Assembly (NCBI RefSeq): GCF_036588685.1
Contig: NC_086378.1
Coordinates: 22,483,578-22,547,577, forward strand
Source of the DNA: Mytilus trossulus
Lineage: Eukaryota; Mollusca; Bivalvia; Mytilida; Mytilidae
DNA length: 64,000 nt
Direction: 5' to 3'
Every line of letters starts with the position of its first letter. Positions within the stretch are counted from its first letter, which is position 1. Of the stretch, positions 47,280-60,550 are shown one piece after another. The position numbers were made by a program, and so were the translations under genes. The notes under the pieces are model-generated. The model ran no database searches, was not told the origin of the DNA, and saw only the letters and a program-made list of their open reading frames with translations.

Positions 47280-47490
47280 TTCTCCTAAAATTGGCTGTAC
47301 CAAGTCAGGAATATGGCAGTTGTTATCAAATAGATCGTTTCTATGTAGGTTAGCGTTTGTTTTTGTTGTACTTCAGTGTTCCTGTTTTCCCTTATAGTTG
47401 ATGCGTTTCCCTTGGTTTTAGTTGGTAATCTGGATTTGTTTTCTCCCAATCGACTTTTTTTAACAGCGGTATACTTCTGTTGCCTTTATA
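47280..47490 (+). repeat. Dispersed repeat piece
   Basis: GTACCAAGTCAGGAATATGG, GCGTTTCCCTTGGTTTTAGT and AACAGCGGTATACTTCTGTT, as at 22540..22870. The palindromic MITE landed just upstream. Confidence 0.65.
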
Positions 47491-47769
47491 CAACCAGGGA
47501 GGCAGCTACTTGTCATGAATTCACGATTATATTATAAAAGAAATATTTTTTTATGATCCAGAACTGCATACATATTTTGTAGTAATCATGGAATAAAAAA
47601 CGTTTTTCGTTGTGCGTTCTTCTTTTCTTTTTGATATGCATTTATAATCATAAAGAAGAAAATTTGCAGTAAAAGTGAAGGATTTTTATTTTGAATTTCA
47701 AAGACAGTAGGGATTGCGAAGAAATAATATTTCTTGATGTTGATTAGGAAATATTGTTGCTTGCAAATA

Positions 47770-48130
47770 AACTCATCATAGGTACCAGGATTGAATTTTG
47801 TATTCACACCAGACGCGCGTTTCGTCTACAAAAGACTCATCAGTAACGCTCGAATCCAAAAAAAGTTTAAAAGGTGATGCAAATAAAGTCCAGAGTTGAA
47901 AAGCATTGATGACCAAAATTCCTAAAAGTTTTGCCAAATACAGCTCAGGTAATCTATTCCTGAGGTAGAAAAGCCTTTAGTATTTCAAAAATTCAAAAGT
48001 TTTGTAGACAGTTAATATAAATAAGACCATACCACTGATAATTCATGTCAGAACAGAAGTGCTGACAACTGGGCTTGTATTGCTTTGTGGAATTAAAACT
48101 CAACCAGCAGTAGCATCGACCCAGTGGTTA
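47770..48130 (+). repeat. Abundant dispersed repeat
   Basis: Nearly complete copy of the 14338 family: GGTACCAGGATTGAATTTTG, GACGCGCGTTTCGTCTACAA, ending GCATCGACCCAGTGG. Confidence 0.75.
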
Positions 48131-48182
48131 AATAGTGTATGACAACATGGTCTCGTACCATAGGTATGGATTTTTTTCTGAA

Positions 48183-48561
48183 TTTAAAGTATCTAGAAGA
48201 CATCAAGTGAGTATAGATATATTGGTTACACAGTTTAACAGAGATTTATCTCCCCACCAGCATATAATTTAGAAAAATATAAATTCATGGACAGCATCAT
48301 TGCTAATTAATTCAAAGTACTGGACCATAAATTAGTGGACAGGGGATCAAAATGTTTGACAAACTGAGCTGCATTTAAAGTATCTAGAAGTCATCGAGTG
48401 AGTATAGATATATTGGTTAAACAGTTTAAAGGAGATTTGTCCCCACCAACATAAAATTTAGAAAAAGATAAATTCATGTACAGCATCATTGCTAATTTAT
48501 TCAAAGTACTGGACCATGAATTAGTGGACAGGGGATAAAAATGTTTGACAAACTGAGATGT
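48183..48561. repeat. Tandem duplication, 191 bp x 2
   Basis: TTTAAAGTATCTAGAAG begins each copy (48183 and 48374) and AATGTTTGACAAACTGAG ends each. The copies are about 90% alike. Non-coding. Confidence 0.85.
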
Positions 48562-49693
48562 AAAGACAGCAATGTTACTGTATAGTAAATATTATTGTCT
48601 TTGTAAGAATATCCTATCAAACTTATTTTTACAGAAACTTAACCATTTTGAGGTTGTCATCATCATTAATATTGCCACAAACGCAATCCATATGTCTTGC
48701 TTTCCAAGACTTTCATCACAGGCAAGACAAAGACTTTGATTGACTTTTTGCCTGTAAAAACAATTACATTAGCAAAATCCTATATCTTTCCCTCCTTTTG
48801 AATCAGACTAGATTTACTTCTTTAGGTCATGTAAAGAAAGCATTCTGAGAGTATTGCATGGCAATACAAAGTTCACTACCGGTTAAAAATTCAATGTACT
48901 GGAACAGACTGCTAACCTAATCTTTGATTTGTCATAGTGTAAACTATATAACAAATACCAAATCAATATCTTCAAGCATTACGAAAATGAGTGTAGAAAA
49001 CTGATGATGTAAGTGAATTTTCAAAATCCACAGACCATAACTCTACAGTTAAATATCAGACCAGAACAGTAACTTGATCTTGAATTATAAACTTGTCATG
49101 ATAATATTATATATCAAATATCAAATCAATGTCTTCAAGCACAAGGCAAAATGGATTTGGGAAACTGGTATGCCGGACTAACACATAGATAGGTAGACAG
49201 ATGGAGTGCAAATTTAATGTCCCCTTCCACTTCGTCCATAGGGAACTAACAAAAACATCTGTTCACAGAGAATTAAACAATTTCTGACTACCAACATATT
49301 CATATCAACATTATGACAATATAGGAAGATAAAAACCAGCTTTGAAAGTTTTATTGTAACTGAAACAAATAATACATGCATTAGGAATGTAGTACGCCCT
49401 GAGTTAAAAAAAAATTATACAAGCAAAAACATTCAATAATAAAAACTGTCATAACAGAACATTTAAACAAATCGTTTTATCCAAAGCATTTATTCTTTGC
49501 TATAAAATGAATTCATTATTCCAAATATGCCATTTGAAGCTTTTGTCCATAAATAATAAATAAATTGCAGATTTGTTGAATCAACAAATAAAAATAATAA
49601 TAATTATAACATTGAAAACAAGAGAAGGCAAGAAAAATACAAAAAGAACATAAAAATATATATGTTTGATTCCTGCTCAAGTATCACATTCTG
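48562..49693. other. Intergenic, no gene seen
   Basis: AT-rich, with no repeat or protein signature that I recognise. The 3' end of the minus-strand dixin transcript could reach here, but no decisive polyadenylation signal could be chosen. Confidence 0.5.
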
Positions 49694-49804
49694 GACTTGG
49701 TCAATCGGTCAAATTTGTAGATATTCTTATGACTTGGTCAATCGGCCAAATTTGTAGATATTCTTATGACTTGGTCAATCGACCAAATTTGTAGATATTC
49801 TTAT
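49694..49804. repeat. 37-bp tandem repeat x 3
   Basis: Units begin GACTTGGTCAATCG at 49694, 49731 and 49768. The only variable bases are GT, GC and AC inside TTGGTCAATCGnnCAA. In the third unit this is a perfect hairpin (TTGGTC, AATC, GACCAA). Confidence 0.92.
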
Positions 49805-51378
49805 GACCAATGCAAGAGTATAAAGAATTCCTATTGTATTTTGTCACAACAGAAGTAATTCATTAATATCCTAGAAATGTTTAAAGAGGTATGATCTACC
49901 ATTTTTTAAATGTTATTTTTTATGACTGAAGTGATAGTGAATGCATTGCAAAACTAAATCAAAATTACACATCTGTGTTGAACGACATGACAATTGAAAA
50001 CAGTGGGAAACTGTTTCTGAATATTTAAAGGTAATAAGATTTATTGATTATGTCAAAAAATGCTACTTATGAAAGCAATCTTGGCCCATTAAGCTCAGTT
50101 GGATGACATAAATTTAAAAACATATAAATAAAAAAGTTTCTAATATAAGGCAGTTTGATTTCACTAAAAAGTGATATTATATTGCGGATTTCCTTCAACT
50201 AGGTACTGCAACATATCCATATAAGCCAATTATTTAAGTGAAAGAAAAAAAACTTGAATAATGACTTGCCAAGTTTTTTGTGGATTTTTTTCGAAACTTT
50301 TTTTTGCCTTTAACATATGAGTTATTTAATTTTTTGTATGGTCCTTAATAGTTTATTAAAAATAAGATATTTCAAAATATTAAAAATCATGATTTTTGGT
50401 AGATCCTATCTCTTTAGTCAAAAACACCTGTGTCCTTTTAAATTAGAAAACTTTGGTAAAGCAAATAATCATACATTAAAGATATTCAGTTTAAATCAAA
50501 CTAACACAAATATGAAAATTTGTGAGTTGCATTTTTAGAGAACCTTGAAAAAGTAATTGAATTTTGAAAGTAAGTTCAGATGAATCTTGAAATTTCCAAA
50601 ATTCATAAACTTTGACACTGTGCGTAGTTTTTCATTTAAATAAACATACATTTGTAATACTTATTACGCATTCTGGACCTTTATTGAATATATGTTATGC
50701 ATTGTAAGCCCATATATTACAACATCATTAACTGTTTTAGAGATTCAACTTTCTATCAGATCTTTGCTCTTTGTAAAGCTAAACAAAAAAGTTATACTTC
50801 CATTAAAATTGCCAGATATATATATACATATATATATATGTATATATGTATGTGTGTGTGCAATTATCTTTTCAATAATATTGTAAAAATTTGCAGAAAG
50901 TCTGTTTGTCTGGGATTAATAAGTTATACGTGTAAAATGGAAGAAGTAAATCAAATATAATTTTGTACTGATAAATTTCTAACACTACTCTCTTGATAAA
51001 ACACAATACTGCAGATTCATCATTATTTGTTGGATACCAATTTTCATGGGTACAGGTAATGTACAACAAATTACAAATTTTATTTAGGTTTTGTTATAAA
51101 TACAGAGATTGCTAAACCAAAAAATCGAATATCCAATTTTCCTTGATCCATGAAAATTGATACCCAAGAAAAAAATGAATCCGCTTATATATAGAAATAA
51201 TATAAATAAGGATTTGTTTTCTAAACCAAATCATTGCTGTCAATACAGATCACTCATGCACATTCAGTTTTATTACAAAATTATCAGTTTTTCTTACAAC
51301 TTTTTCAAACATCAAAAGAAATGCTCGCTAATACATGGAAGCCTTCACTTAAGCTCTGAGACAACGCTTTTATAATAA

Positions 51379-51515
51379 ATAATTCATAACTGGTCATGCC
51401 CAATAAAAAATCAACTTCATATATCACATGACATATAGAGATAATGAATAATTCATAACTGGTTGTATCCAATGATAATCATCTTTTAATATCACATGAC
51501 ATATTGAGGTGATAC
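51379..51515. repeat. Tandem duplication, about 68 bp x 2
   Basis: Each copy reads AATAATTCATAACTGG ... ATATCACATGACATAT. It lies just beyond the dixin stop codon on the transcribed strand, so it may be in its 3' untranslated region. Confidence 0.7.
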
Positions 51516-51709
51516 AATGATTGCAAAATAAAGTGTTGATATCAGATCTCTGCTGAGTTACATTGCACATAGACCACTTAAAGCCACAATAGGTAACTTG
51601 GCCACTAACGGCCATTTAGGCAACTTGGCACGTGAGCAGTAAGGCCAATTCTGGCAGGGAAGATTTCAGCACTATAACAAGGAGTATTTGACATTCCTGT
51701 AGTGTTTAT

Positions 51710-54700
51710 TCATCCTGTATCTTCCTCCACCCAGGCCACTATCTGTCCCTCCCATCCTGGTACCTTATCATCATCACTCATTACCTACAATAGTAATTAA
51801 TTATTATAAATACAGTTTTAAATTTGGGAAAGAATTCAAAATACAATATAAACTTATAACAATACATCTTTTTTTAATACTGTGATGATTTTGCTTTGAA
51901 AATATGTTCGATTTAGATCATAGAAGAATATTAAAGAAACTACTGATTTTTTTGTATCATGTTATTTTCAAGTGTTTCTGTTTTATAGGATAAAGGGTTA
52001 AGACTCTTTTTTGGTTATTTGTACAAGTATAACTTCCTGACACAATTAGAATAGAGAGGATAGTGGTTGAAATTATCAGAACACTATTCTTTAATTTGTC
52101 ATTTAAGAAAAAGAATGAAGTTGAAAACAGATAACAAAACTACTGGACTCTAAATAAAATTTAAAATCGGAATTCCCTTTTTAAATTGCAAAGTCATAAT
52201 TACTTTGTGTTATGCATGAAGCATTTGCTTCTTTAGTAATTTATAACTTATTTTGTTTCACCATATGAATTATGAGGCTCCCGCAGGGTCAAAAACGACC
52301 TGCAACCTCTGGGCCTTTTAGAGGCGACTTCCAACCTGAGGGTCTTCTAAAAACGACCTCCGACTGACTTCCATCCTCTGTGTTGGGAGAAACGACCTGT
52401 ACGTTTCCCTTAAAAACGACCTCTCGACGAAATTAAAAGTGACCTTGCGACCTGAGGGGGGTACCCTGTGGGAGCCTCAATTATATTTGAGACAATCTTT
52501 ACCTCTTCCTTGACTGTTCCAAACTCTGGATCTAATGCTTTAAACGAGTATCTATAGTTCCCTTTCACACTTATATGATCTTTAAAGTCTTTCAATGTTA
52601 TTTCTCCTAATCTGAAAAATAAATTATATTAGACTTTAAAAAATGTCCATGCATGACCAGTGCCCTTTGTTTGTTAAGAAATATTCGAGTAAAACATACA
52701 AAAATTTTGTTGAATAAGTCTATCACTTTCCAAAGTTCTAGCACTGAGCAGGTCTACAAAATAGAAAATCAAATAAAGATGGATAGCTGCTTAACATCCA
52801 GCGAAAAATTAATATGCAAATTCAGGACAAGAACATGTTAATGTAATATGAATATGAACCCTGCTTTGACGTATTTGTACTAGACTAACAAGTTGAGATA
52901 GATTTTGAATCTGCTTGTCCACAAAGTAACAGTCCTCAGTAAGACATATCACCTTACACAGACACATTATTCTAACTTCCAGCCGACCAGTCTTTGCTCT
53001 CACTCCTTAATGCCATGTTAGTCTAGTGAAAACACGTCAGAGCAGGGTTCATATTCATATTGCATTAACATGTTCTCGTCCTGAATTTGCATATCAATTT
53101 GCCGCTACAGGTTCAAAACCTCCAACCTACCACACTAAATTAAATGTAAAGCTTACCTTTTATGTATGGTACACATACTAGGGTTAACTGTCCTATCAGT
53201 AAAATATAGCACTTTTGTTGTGGGTTGAGGATTTAACTGTTTTGTTCTTGATGATGGATTGTCTAATTGATTTGGGGAAAAACCTGGAATTGAATTATAT
53301 TTATAGGTGAACATTATTAATACAGTCTTATAATCAAGATAAAATTACATGGAGACAAAGATCCAAAATAAAAAATAAAAATTATAATATAAATTAAAAT
53401 AAATTACATTTTATTAAGAGATCATCAAAATTTATACTAAGCAAAAAGTAATTCAAATCAAGTGAATAGGTTCTCTATTTTTTATCATGATATTTTGAAA
53501 TATTTTATATGAGTTAAACAGGATTTTTCTCAAAATCATAAATATTAAATCGCAGTTAAGTCTAAAATGACAAAATCGCATTAATAATCGCATGCATTAA
53601 AAATTGCATGCAATTATTTCTGAATTTACAGTAATTCCTAATTCAAATATAATTTGATAAAGGCTAAAATGAAAATAAAATCATGTTACAACTGCACATT
53701 TTTTCAAGGAGTTGTTTTCTATAAATGAATAGTGTTGTAATTGGCTTTCTAAGGAATAAAATTGAAATAAAGTTTTGCCAAAATAAGTATCAATATTTGA
53801 TTAACAAAATAAGTTTTATTCAAAATCTGCTGTGACTTCTACAAAGGTGTTGTGCAAAAAATTCATATTTTGTGCAATACTCATCCTAAAACATTGTTGA
53901 TTTCCAAAATTCAATAAAAGCCTATCACCTACACTCTTCTGTGGATATATTTATTTTTGTGTACCGGGGTATATACTTTTTTTTTTTGGAGAATTGATAA
54001 AAAAAATTGTATTTTTGAATTTTTAGATATTTGATATAGTGAGGTTGCCAAAGCCTGCATACAAATGATACAAGCCTATAAACATGATAAATATTTTGTA
54101 TTTCTTATAAAATTCAAATTCAGTTAGTCTTCACTGATGGAATGCCTGATGGTAAATTGGTTTATTCCATATTGGTATTATTTTAGTAGGTTTCTCTATA
54201 TGAATTGGATTTTGAATAAAAAGGCATATTCACCTGAGATAGTGTTATTCACCATGCTTAACGTCACATGCTTTTACATGCAACTTTATTTTAAAAAGAT
54301 TCATCTAAAATTTGTTTTGCTATATGTTTGTCAATAAATGCATGTTCTTCTCTCAGAATTAAAATAAAACAATAACTGTCTTTCGTTTCGGTCTTCTGCC
54401 TCAGTGAATATCATTTTTTCAAAAGTCAATAAAACCATATATTTACTTCATCAAAAGGCAGTAATTGTATAATATCACAAATTCTTATAAATCCACAGAA
54501 TTCAAGAAAAACATGCATTGGAGATTAAAATTGTAGGGCAAAATATACAAATTCAATTCTAACCAATACCCTCAATGTATATTATCTGGAATATCTCTAC
54601 ATTTATACACATATTTACAGTGCTCCCTACACAATACACCTTATCACAGTGCTCCCTACACAATACACAACACTCACTTGTATTACTACCTGGTATAGAT

Positions 54701-57700
54701 GTGATGGGTGATCGTCGTACATCTCCAGTTGAATCAAAATTTAAACGTCTAGAGGTGACATGTTCATATGTATTCTGAAATAAAATCCATCATTGTTTTA
54801 ATTAAAACAAATTAAACTGTGAGCTTCTGCTGCTTCTTATGATATCCCTGTTATTATAAATTGGTTTTACAAGTAATTGATGAGTGATGAATGTTAAATG
54901 GCATTTCACGCTATTGCTAAATGCTTATTTATTATCATAGTCCGTGTTATTTTGTTTAAAGAAAAATCATACTGTGAAAATAACTTCAAATTTTCTATAC
55001 ATAAAAAAATTATACTCTGGTAACCATGGTAACCATTCCATAAAAGAATGTTTAATAAGATCCATGATACAATGTACTTACTTGGCCATTGGAAACAGTA
55101 GACAAATTATTAGGTTGTTGTATTTTATCTAATAACGAACAAACAAAGTGTTCAACTGAGTCTAATTTATGTTGCTGAGGATCTGAGGTTTTGAAATTCA
55201 GACGTAAACTATGTATTGCATCACGGACAACATGAAGATCTTCTCCTGACTGAAATAAAAATTCCAAAATTTACAACGCTTACCATGAAATGGCATGTAT
55301 GGCTTGATTTGATACTAGAAAATTAGATACAATATTTTGAAATTACCAACAGTTTAAATGGTAGTTTGAAACTCAACAAAAATATTTTACAAGGACAACA
55401 TTACATTGTGAAATGAAAAAAAGTCTGCTTTTTAGTAAAGTCAACATTGCTGAGCCAGGTCTTATAGTTCTATCATAGCTTAAATAGTCTGCAGTAGTTC
55501 TCATTTGTTACTGTATATTTTTACTTTTGTTTGTTAATTGTTTTGTACATTAATTAGGTAACTAGATATCTTTTTAATTATTTGACAATTGTTCTTTCAG
55601 GTTCTTGTACAGCTTTATAGTTGAAGGCAGTGTAGTGATCTGCTAACCTTCTATGTAATTTGGTCTCTGGTGGAGAGTTGTCTTATTGGTAGTCATGTCA
55701 CAGCTTCTGATTTTTATCTTAATGAAGGGTCTGAGCGTGTATTTCTTTAAGTACATATATTAATTCTTTGACAAAGCTTACAAAATCAGTGATAATTAAC
55801 ATTCCAGTAATACAAATTTGAGCACAGTTTGGTGAGTTTCACAACACACTGCACTTTGTACTATTATTTGGGGATTTTTTATACTACAATTATTGAAGAG
55901 CATGGCTATTTTTAAAATTACAAATATTGAGAAAAATACTTACGTTTCCTCCAGGAGTAGCCTCCCTTTGTTGGGGATCGCCTGTTTGTAAAATTTTTCC
56001 TTCCAACTTGGCCATTCTTTTGTCTTGAGATGCTACTCTTGCAGACAATGTGGCCTGTAAAATAAGGAATCAATTTAAGAAAAAATCTTTAAATATGCTT
56101 TCTTGTAATTGTGTAACTACATGTATCAAAATATATAAGAAATCACTAAATCATTGCATAAAATAAGTTTTATTCTATTTTATCAGGGCTGCCAAGTCTC
56201 ACGCATTTAGCGTGAGACTCACACATGTTCATGCCTTTTTGGTGGCATTTTCCTTAAATCCATTGTTTTTTCTCTTTGATCTTTTCAATTTTGGCCAAAT
56301 CTAACGCATTTGGTTCATGAAAAGTTGGCAGAACCTTTTTATCTATTGTATGAAAAATTATTTGCAATATAAATGAGATTACACAAGAAATTCAATTTGA
56401 TCAAATTCTACTGATTAACCATATAGATTGACAATATTATTTCATCAATAAGCTACAAACACATATACCTGTTACAACAAGGCAAAGTTATAACGGTTAA
56501 TCAAAGCAACTTGATTTTCCTATCCCATTTGATGATAGCCAGATTAAAATCACTACTACATATATTTTGGTCTTTTGTTATGTTTACAATTATATCTAAC
56601 ATGAAAATCTTACCCCACGTTCTCCAACCAAGCGTAACCTTTCATGAAGGTCAGATATCTGCTGCTTTAATGCTCGTGTTACAGATTCTTTTTCTTGGAT
56701 TGTCAGTTGGATATTATTTTGCAATTGGTCAACTTTTTGGTCTCTTCTTACAATCTCTTTCTAAAATTAATAGATAAACATGTTTTGTAAATAACTTTGG
56801 TCAATTTCTTTCCGCAACTCTTTATCCTTAAAAAAATGAAAATTCTGACTGAGATCAAATATATTTTTTTTTATCATAATTTATCAAATTTAAATAAACA
56901 TATATAATCACATATACTTACTCTTAAATCTGATATAGTTTTATCTCTATCATAAACTTTCATCTTTAATTCACCCTATAAATAAAGTAAAATTTACATT
57001 ACTATTAGAAGTCAAATTCATACATCATAAATTTTGGGAATTACCTCCCTTATACTACAAAAAAGACTTCATTTGTTGAGTTTCTTTTGTTACTATTCTG
57101 ACATTGGACTCAGACGTCTTTTGTAATTGAGATTTACTGTGCGTATTGCTGTGTGTTTGTTAAATCTACATTGGCTAGAGGTATAAGGGGGGAGTTCTAT
57201 ACTTTCAAATCTTGTATTTTATTTTTATTAATTTATAATAACTCAAGTCAAAATTATACACAAGTTTCTATCATTAAAAGATATTTTTGAAATGTGTAAA
57301 ATATGTCAGTGCACACATGTACGGTATATACTGGGATTTGCAAAAGCAAAACAATTATTTCAATCTTAAAAACTTAAACTTTGATAATCATACCTTTTCA
57401 GATTCTAAAGACTGTTTTTCAAAGTCTCTGCGTAGAAGTTCAGCCCTTAATTGAGACAGCTGTTCCTCTTGGTCCGCCATTCTTTGTTGTAGACCTGACT
57501 TTTTACCCTGTAAATGCATGCAGTCATTCTTGGTCCGAGACAAATCTTCACGTAAATCTGAACACACTTCCTGTGTCTGTATCAATTGACTTTCAAGTAT
57601 CACCTAAAAAATAGTATTATTTATTTTAAAATTTTAACAAGAAATAGATAATTGTATACATTTATAACTTTTATTTTATATTCAAAATAATAGAAAAGTT

Positions 57701-60550
57701 CAATTAATTTATTTTTCAAGTATACAAATTTTTGAGGATTGAGAAAAAGCTTATATTTGATTTCTTGCTTTTTCTAGCCTGTCTACAAACATAAAGCTTT
57801 CTTACTTTGCAGAACATACCCACGAATAACAGTAAACCATATTAATAAAACAATAAAAACATTATCTAATGATGAGTTGAAAATCATTCATGTATCCTAG
57901 TTTAAGTTTTGCTTCTTACCATTTGTTCAGCAGGAGAAGAACCAGATATAACCTGTTTAGGACTTACCATTTGTTCAGCAGGAGAAGAACCAGATATAAC
58001 CTGTTTAGGACTATCTTCAGCACCATCTGGTGGTTCCCCACACAGTAACTACAATAAAAGATTAAAAAATTAATAATAAAATATGTTATATTGAACTTGA
58101 AGGGAACAGAATATAGAGTACTAGCTGCCAATAGTATGAATGACTGAAGATTCAAAAATTTCCCAGCAGTACCTCAAAAAATTGCCTCATCTTCTCTAAA
58201 AAATCTAACTGAAGTTTTACATCCATTATTACTCTTCAACATACATGACATAATCCTTTTGTATTTGTGCTAGCTTCTGATCCCTCTTTGAATTGCAAAG
58301 CTTACCATACCTGCCAACTTTTGAAAATGCCCATGGGGGTTTTAGCGCGCGACAACATTTTCAAAGGTTAAAATTCTTTGCGACGACTATTTTGCGCATG
58401 CTGTTTTGTAGTCTAGAAAAAGTGTCATATTTGTAAGATGAGCTAACATCATTTTATCTTAAGTTTATTTGCATGATTCTTGTTATTATATCAGCAGAAA
58501 ATATGGACATGTAGCTGTAAGACCAGGAATTATTTTCATGTGTAAGGATACTAAATAGTTGTTGACTTTTCCAATTTAAAATTATACATAAAGAAGGACC
58601 TTTATCAGGTTGGGAACAACACATAGGGATCCCCCTCAATATTAGGATATTAAAAACCACTTTTTAAGTACAAATGAGCACACATTCATATAATTTGAAG
58701 AAACTTTCCCCAAAGAACTATACATCTTATGATCTATCTGGTATTATATGGTCAACACATGTCCAATAATTTGATATGTTCTTGGCCTTATATCTTTTTT
58801 ATTATTCAAAATAATAGGACTCTTCATTTAGGCCTAACTAAACTGAAACTACTTATAGTTCCCCTTTTCTGAGAGCCCTTCCCTAAAACACTTTAAAACT
58901 AGAGTAGTATTTTATTCATTTTATTGCTTTTTGAGTTTACTCAAGATCACACACTGTCTTTTTTTTAATTTGAAATAAATTGGGATTGGAATGCCCCACC
59001 TGCAAAATGATGGTAGGAATTTTATATTCCACTAGAGCAAGTGATTTCATATTGATACAACAAAATCATTGAAAATATATAATTTCATCTTTTTTAAATA
59101 AACCATCTGTTTAATCAATATGCATGCAGTAAATAAATGACTATAGTTTGACTTATTTTGTTTCAAAAACTTATTTGATAAGTATCATACCACAACATTT
59201 GCCATGTTGATAAATGATACATTGTGCTACCATTTACGTTAAATACTTATGTATACTGGTATCTTTGACGCATGAAAACAAACAGCTTTCAAAATTAAAC
59301 ATATATCTTTGACTGGTAAGTTAACTACTGTTGATTCATTTATTTTTGTGGGTACCAAGTTTTGTGTACTGAGAAAAATTTGTATTTTCCTGGAGAATTG
59401 ATGAAGTGGTTTTGCCAATGTCTCCATTCAGGCCTATATAGAATTTGTAATTTGTTGAACATCTAAAATTCATGGTTCACTGGTCCCCACCAAACCCCAG
59501 AAAATTAGTATCCAAAGAACAATAATAAATCCATAGTATCAACTTCTCCCAGCTGTACATGACGACACTAACCAAATCTTGTAATTTTAGGAGTTCTCGT
59601 CTAGTATTTGACATGGCATCAGAGAGTTCCATATACTCCTGTAGCAGATCTTCGTATTGAGCTCTGTCTACTGTGTTACTCCCACTGTCTTCTAACTCTG
59701 TACCACTGTCTTTGGCTATTAAAATAAGACAAATTTATAATGAGCATACACATTTGAAATTCTTTACCCCAACAATAGGTTCATATCTTCGACCACAAAT
59801 AATCAGTATGATAAAGATTGCAACTTATCAACATAACATTTTCTCATGGATGTAGATATTTATATCATTTAACAATACACATGATACAGTCAACACATTT
59901 ATTTACAAATACAAATTTTATCAAAATTTATGGAATGCAATATAGATATGTACAGGCAAGGTTCCAAAGATTAGATGAACCCACACATATACGAAGACCA
60001 GGGCAATTTGTATTGACCTCCATTACCCATCAGGCTACACATATACACCCAACATTTCTTTTTACTCATGTTGACATAAACTACAATCTAATATTGGTTT
60101 CAAAGAAAATCTCTTTTAAATGTATTGTTTCTCCTGTAAACATACCTTATTATTAGCATAAGAAACAATGGTCAATCAGAGTAAAATCACGAAACACATA
60201 CGGTATGACACATGTGACATACCAGTACTTCAAAAAGAACATAATTTTAATCCACTTATATAAGTTCAAACAGAATTTATTTATCTCCAATATACTTTAA
60301 ACATTACTACAAAAACATAGAAATAAACTCACCATAGACCTGGTCAGATGATTTACTTTTAGAGAGGCGACTATCTTTTGGACTAGATGTATCAGTTATG
60401 CCAGGACTAAATCTCGACGAGGACTGTGGACTTTTGTCAGCACTGGCCCCATCCCCATCATCACGACTCAAAACTCTAGTCCTATCACAGTTAAAGCTTT
60501 GATCTGAGTCACTCAAGTGCTCTGAACTACTTCCCTCATGGTATGTACGC
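51710..60550 (-). CDS. DIXDC1: Dixin (DIX domain coiled-coil Wnt scaffold), C-terminal 12 exons
   Basis: Exons, 5' to 3': 60333..60550, 59573..59715, 57968..58048, 57394..57603, 56922..56975, 56614..56760, 55944..56054, 55082..55249, 54678..54774, 53157..53283, 52503..52611, 51710..51784. Splice sites and phases agree throughout. The first encodes a Ser/Asp-rich linker ([13 protein letters not shown] ... SSDQVYG). The next exons encode coiled coil ([57 protein letters not shown]). The last three form a DIX domain of about 80 residues: [70 protein letters not shown], stop. DIX domains polymerise head to tail with Dishevelled and Axin, so the role is Wnt/beta-catenin signalling in the cytoplasm. 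The CH domain of long dixins is not in these exons; it should lie upstream. Confidence 0.93.
52274..52478. mobile_element. 205-bp MITE in the last dixin intron
   Basis: Starts GAGGCTCCCGCAGGGT and ends ACCCTGTGGGAGCCTC, flanked by AATTAT on both sides (52268..52273 and 52479..52484). The interior repeats AAAACGACCT and related phrases several times. It sits 25 bp downstream (in gene sense) of the exon 52503..52611 donor. Confidence 0.85.
55625..55715 (+). repeat. Dispersed repeat in a dixin intron
   Basis: Diverged copy of the GAGTTGTCTCATTGGCAATC family: GTGGAGAGTTGTCTTATTGG. Confidence 0.6.
57915..58010 (-). repeat. 48-bp tandem duplication across a dixin exon end and splice donor
   Basis: Two identical 48-bp units (57915..57962 and 57963..58010). 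Each holds the end of the exon (AGTCCTAAACAG ... GAACAAATG) plus GTAAG. Using the first donor ends the exon at 57968; using the second ends it at 57920 and adds exactly 16 codons in frame. Confidence 0.93.

Noticed and set aside
47012-47353. 113-codon frame beginning in the palindromic MITE
   Set aside because: It starts inside the transposon arm and runs into a dispersed repeat; a chance join.
49694-49804. CRISPR-like direct repeats
   Set aside because: The units are contiguous with no spacers, and the DNA is eukaryotic; it is a minisatellite.
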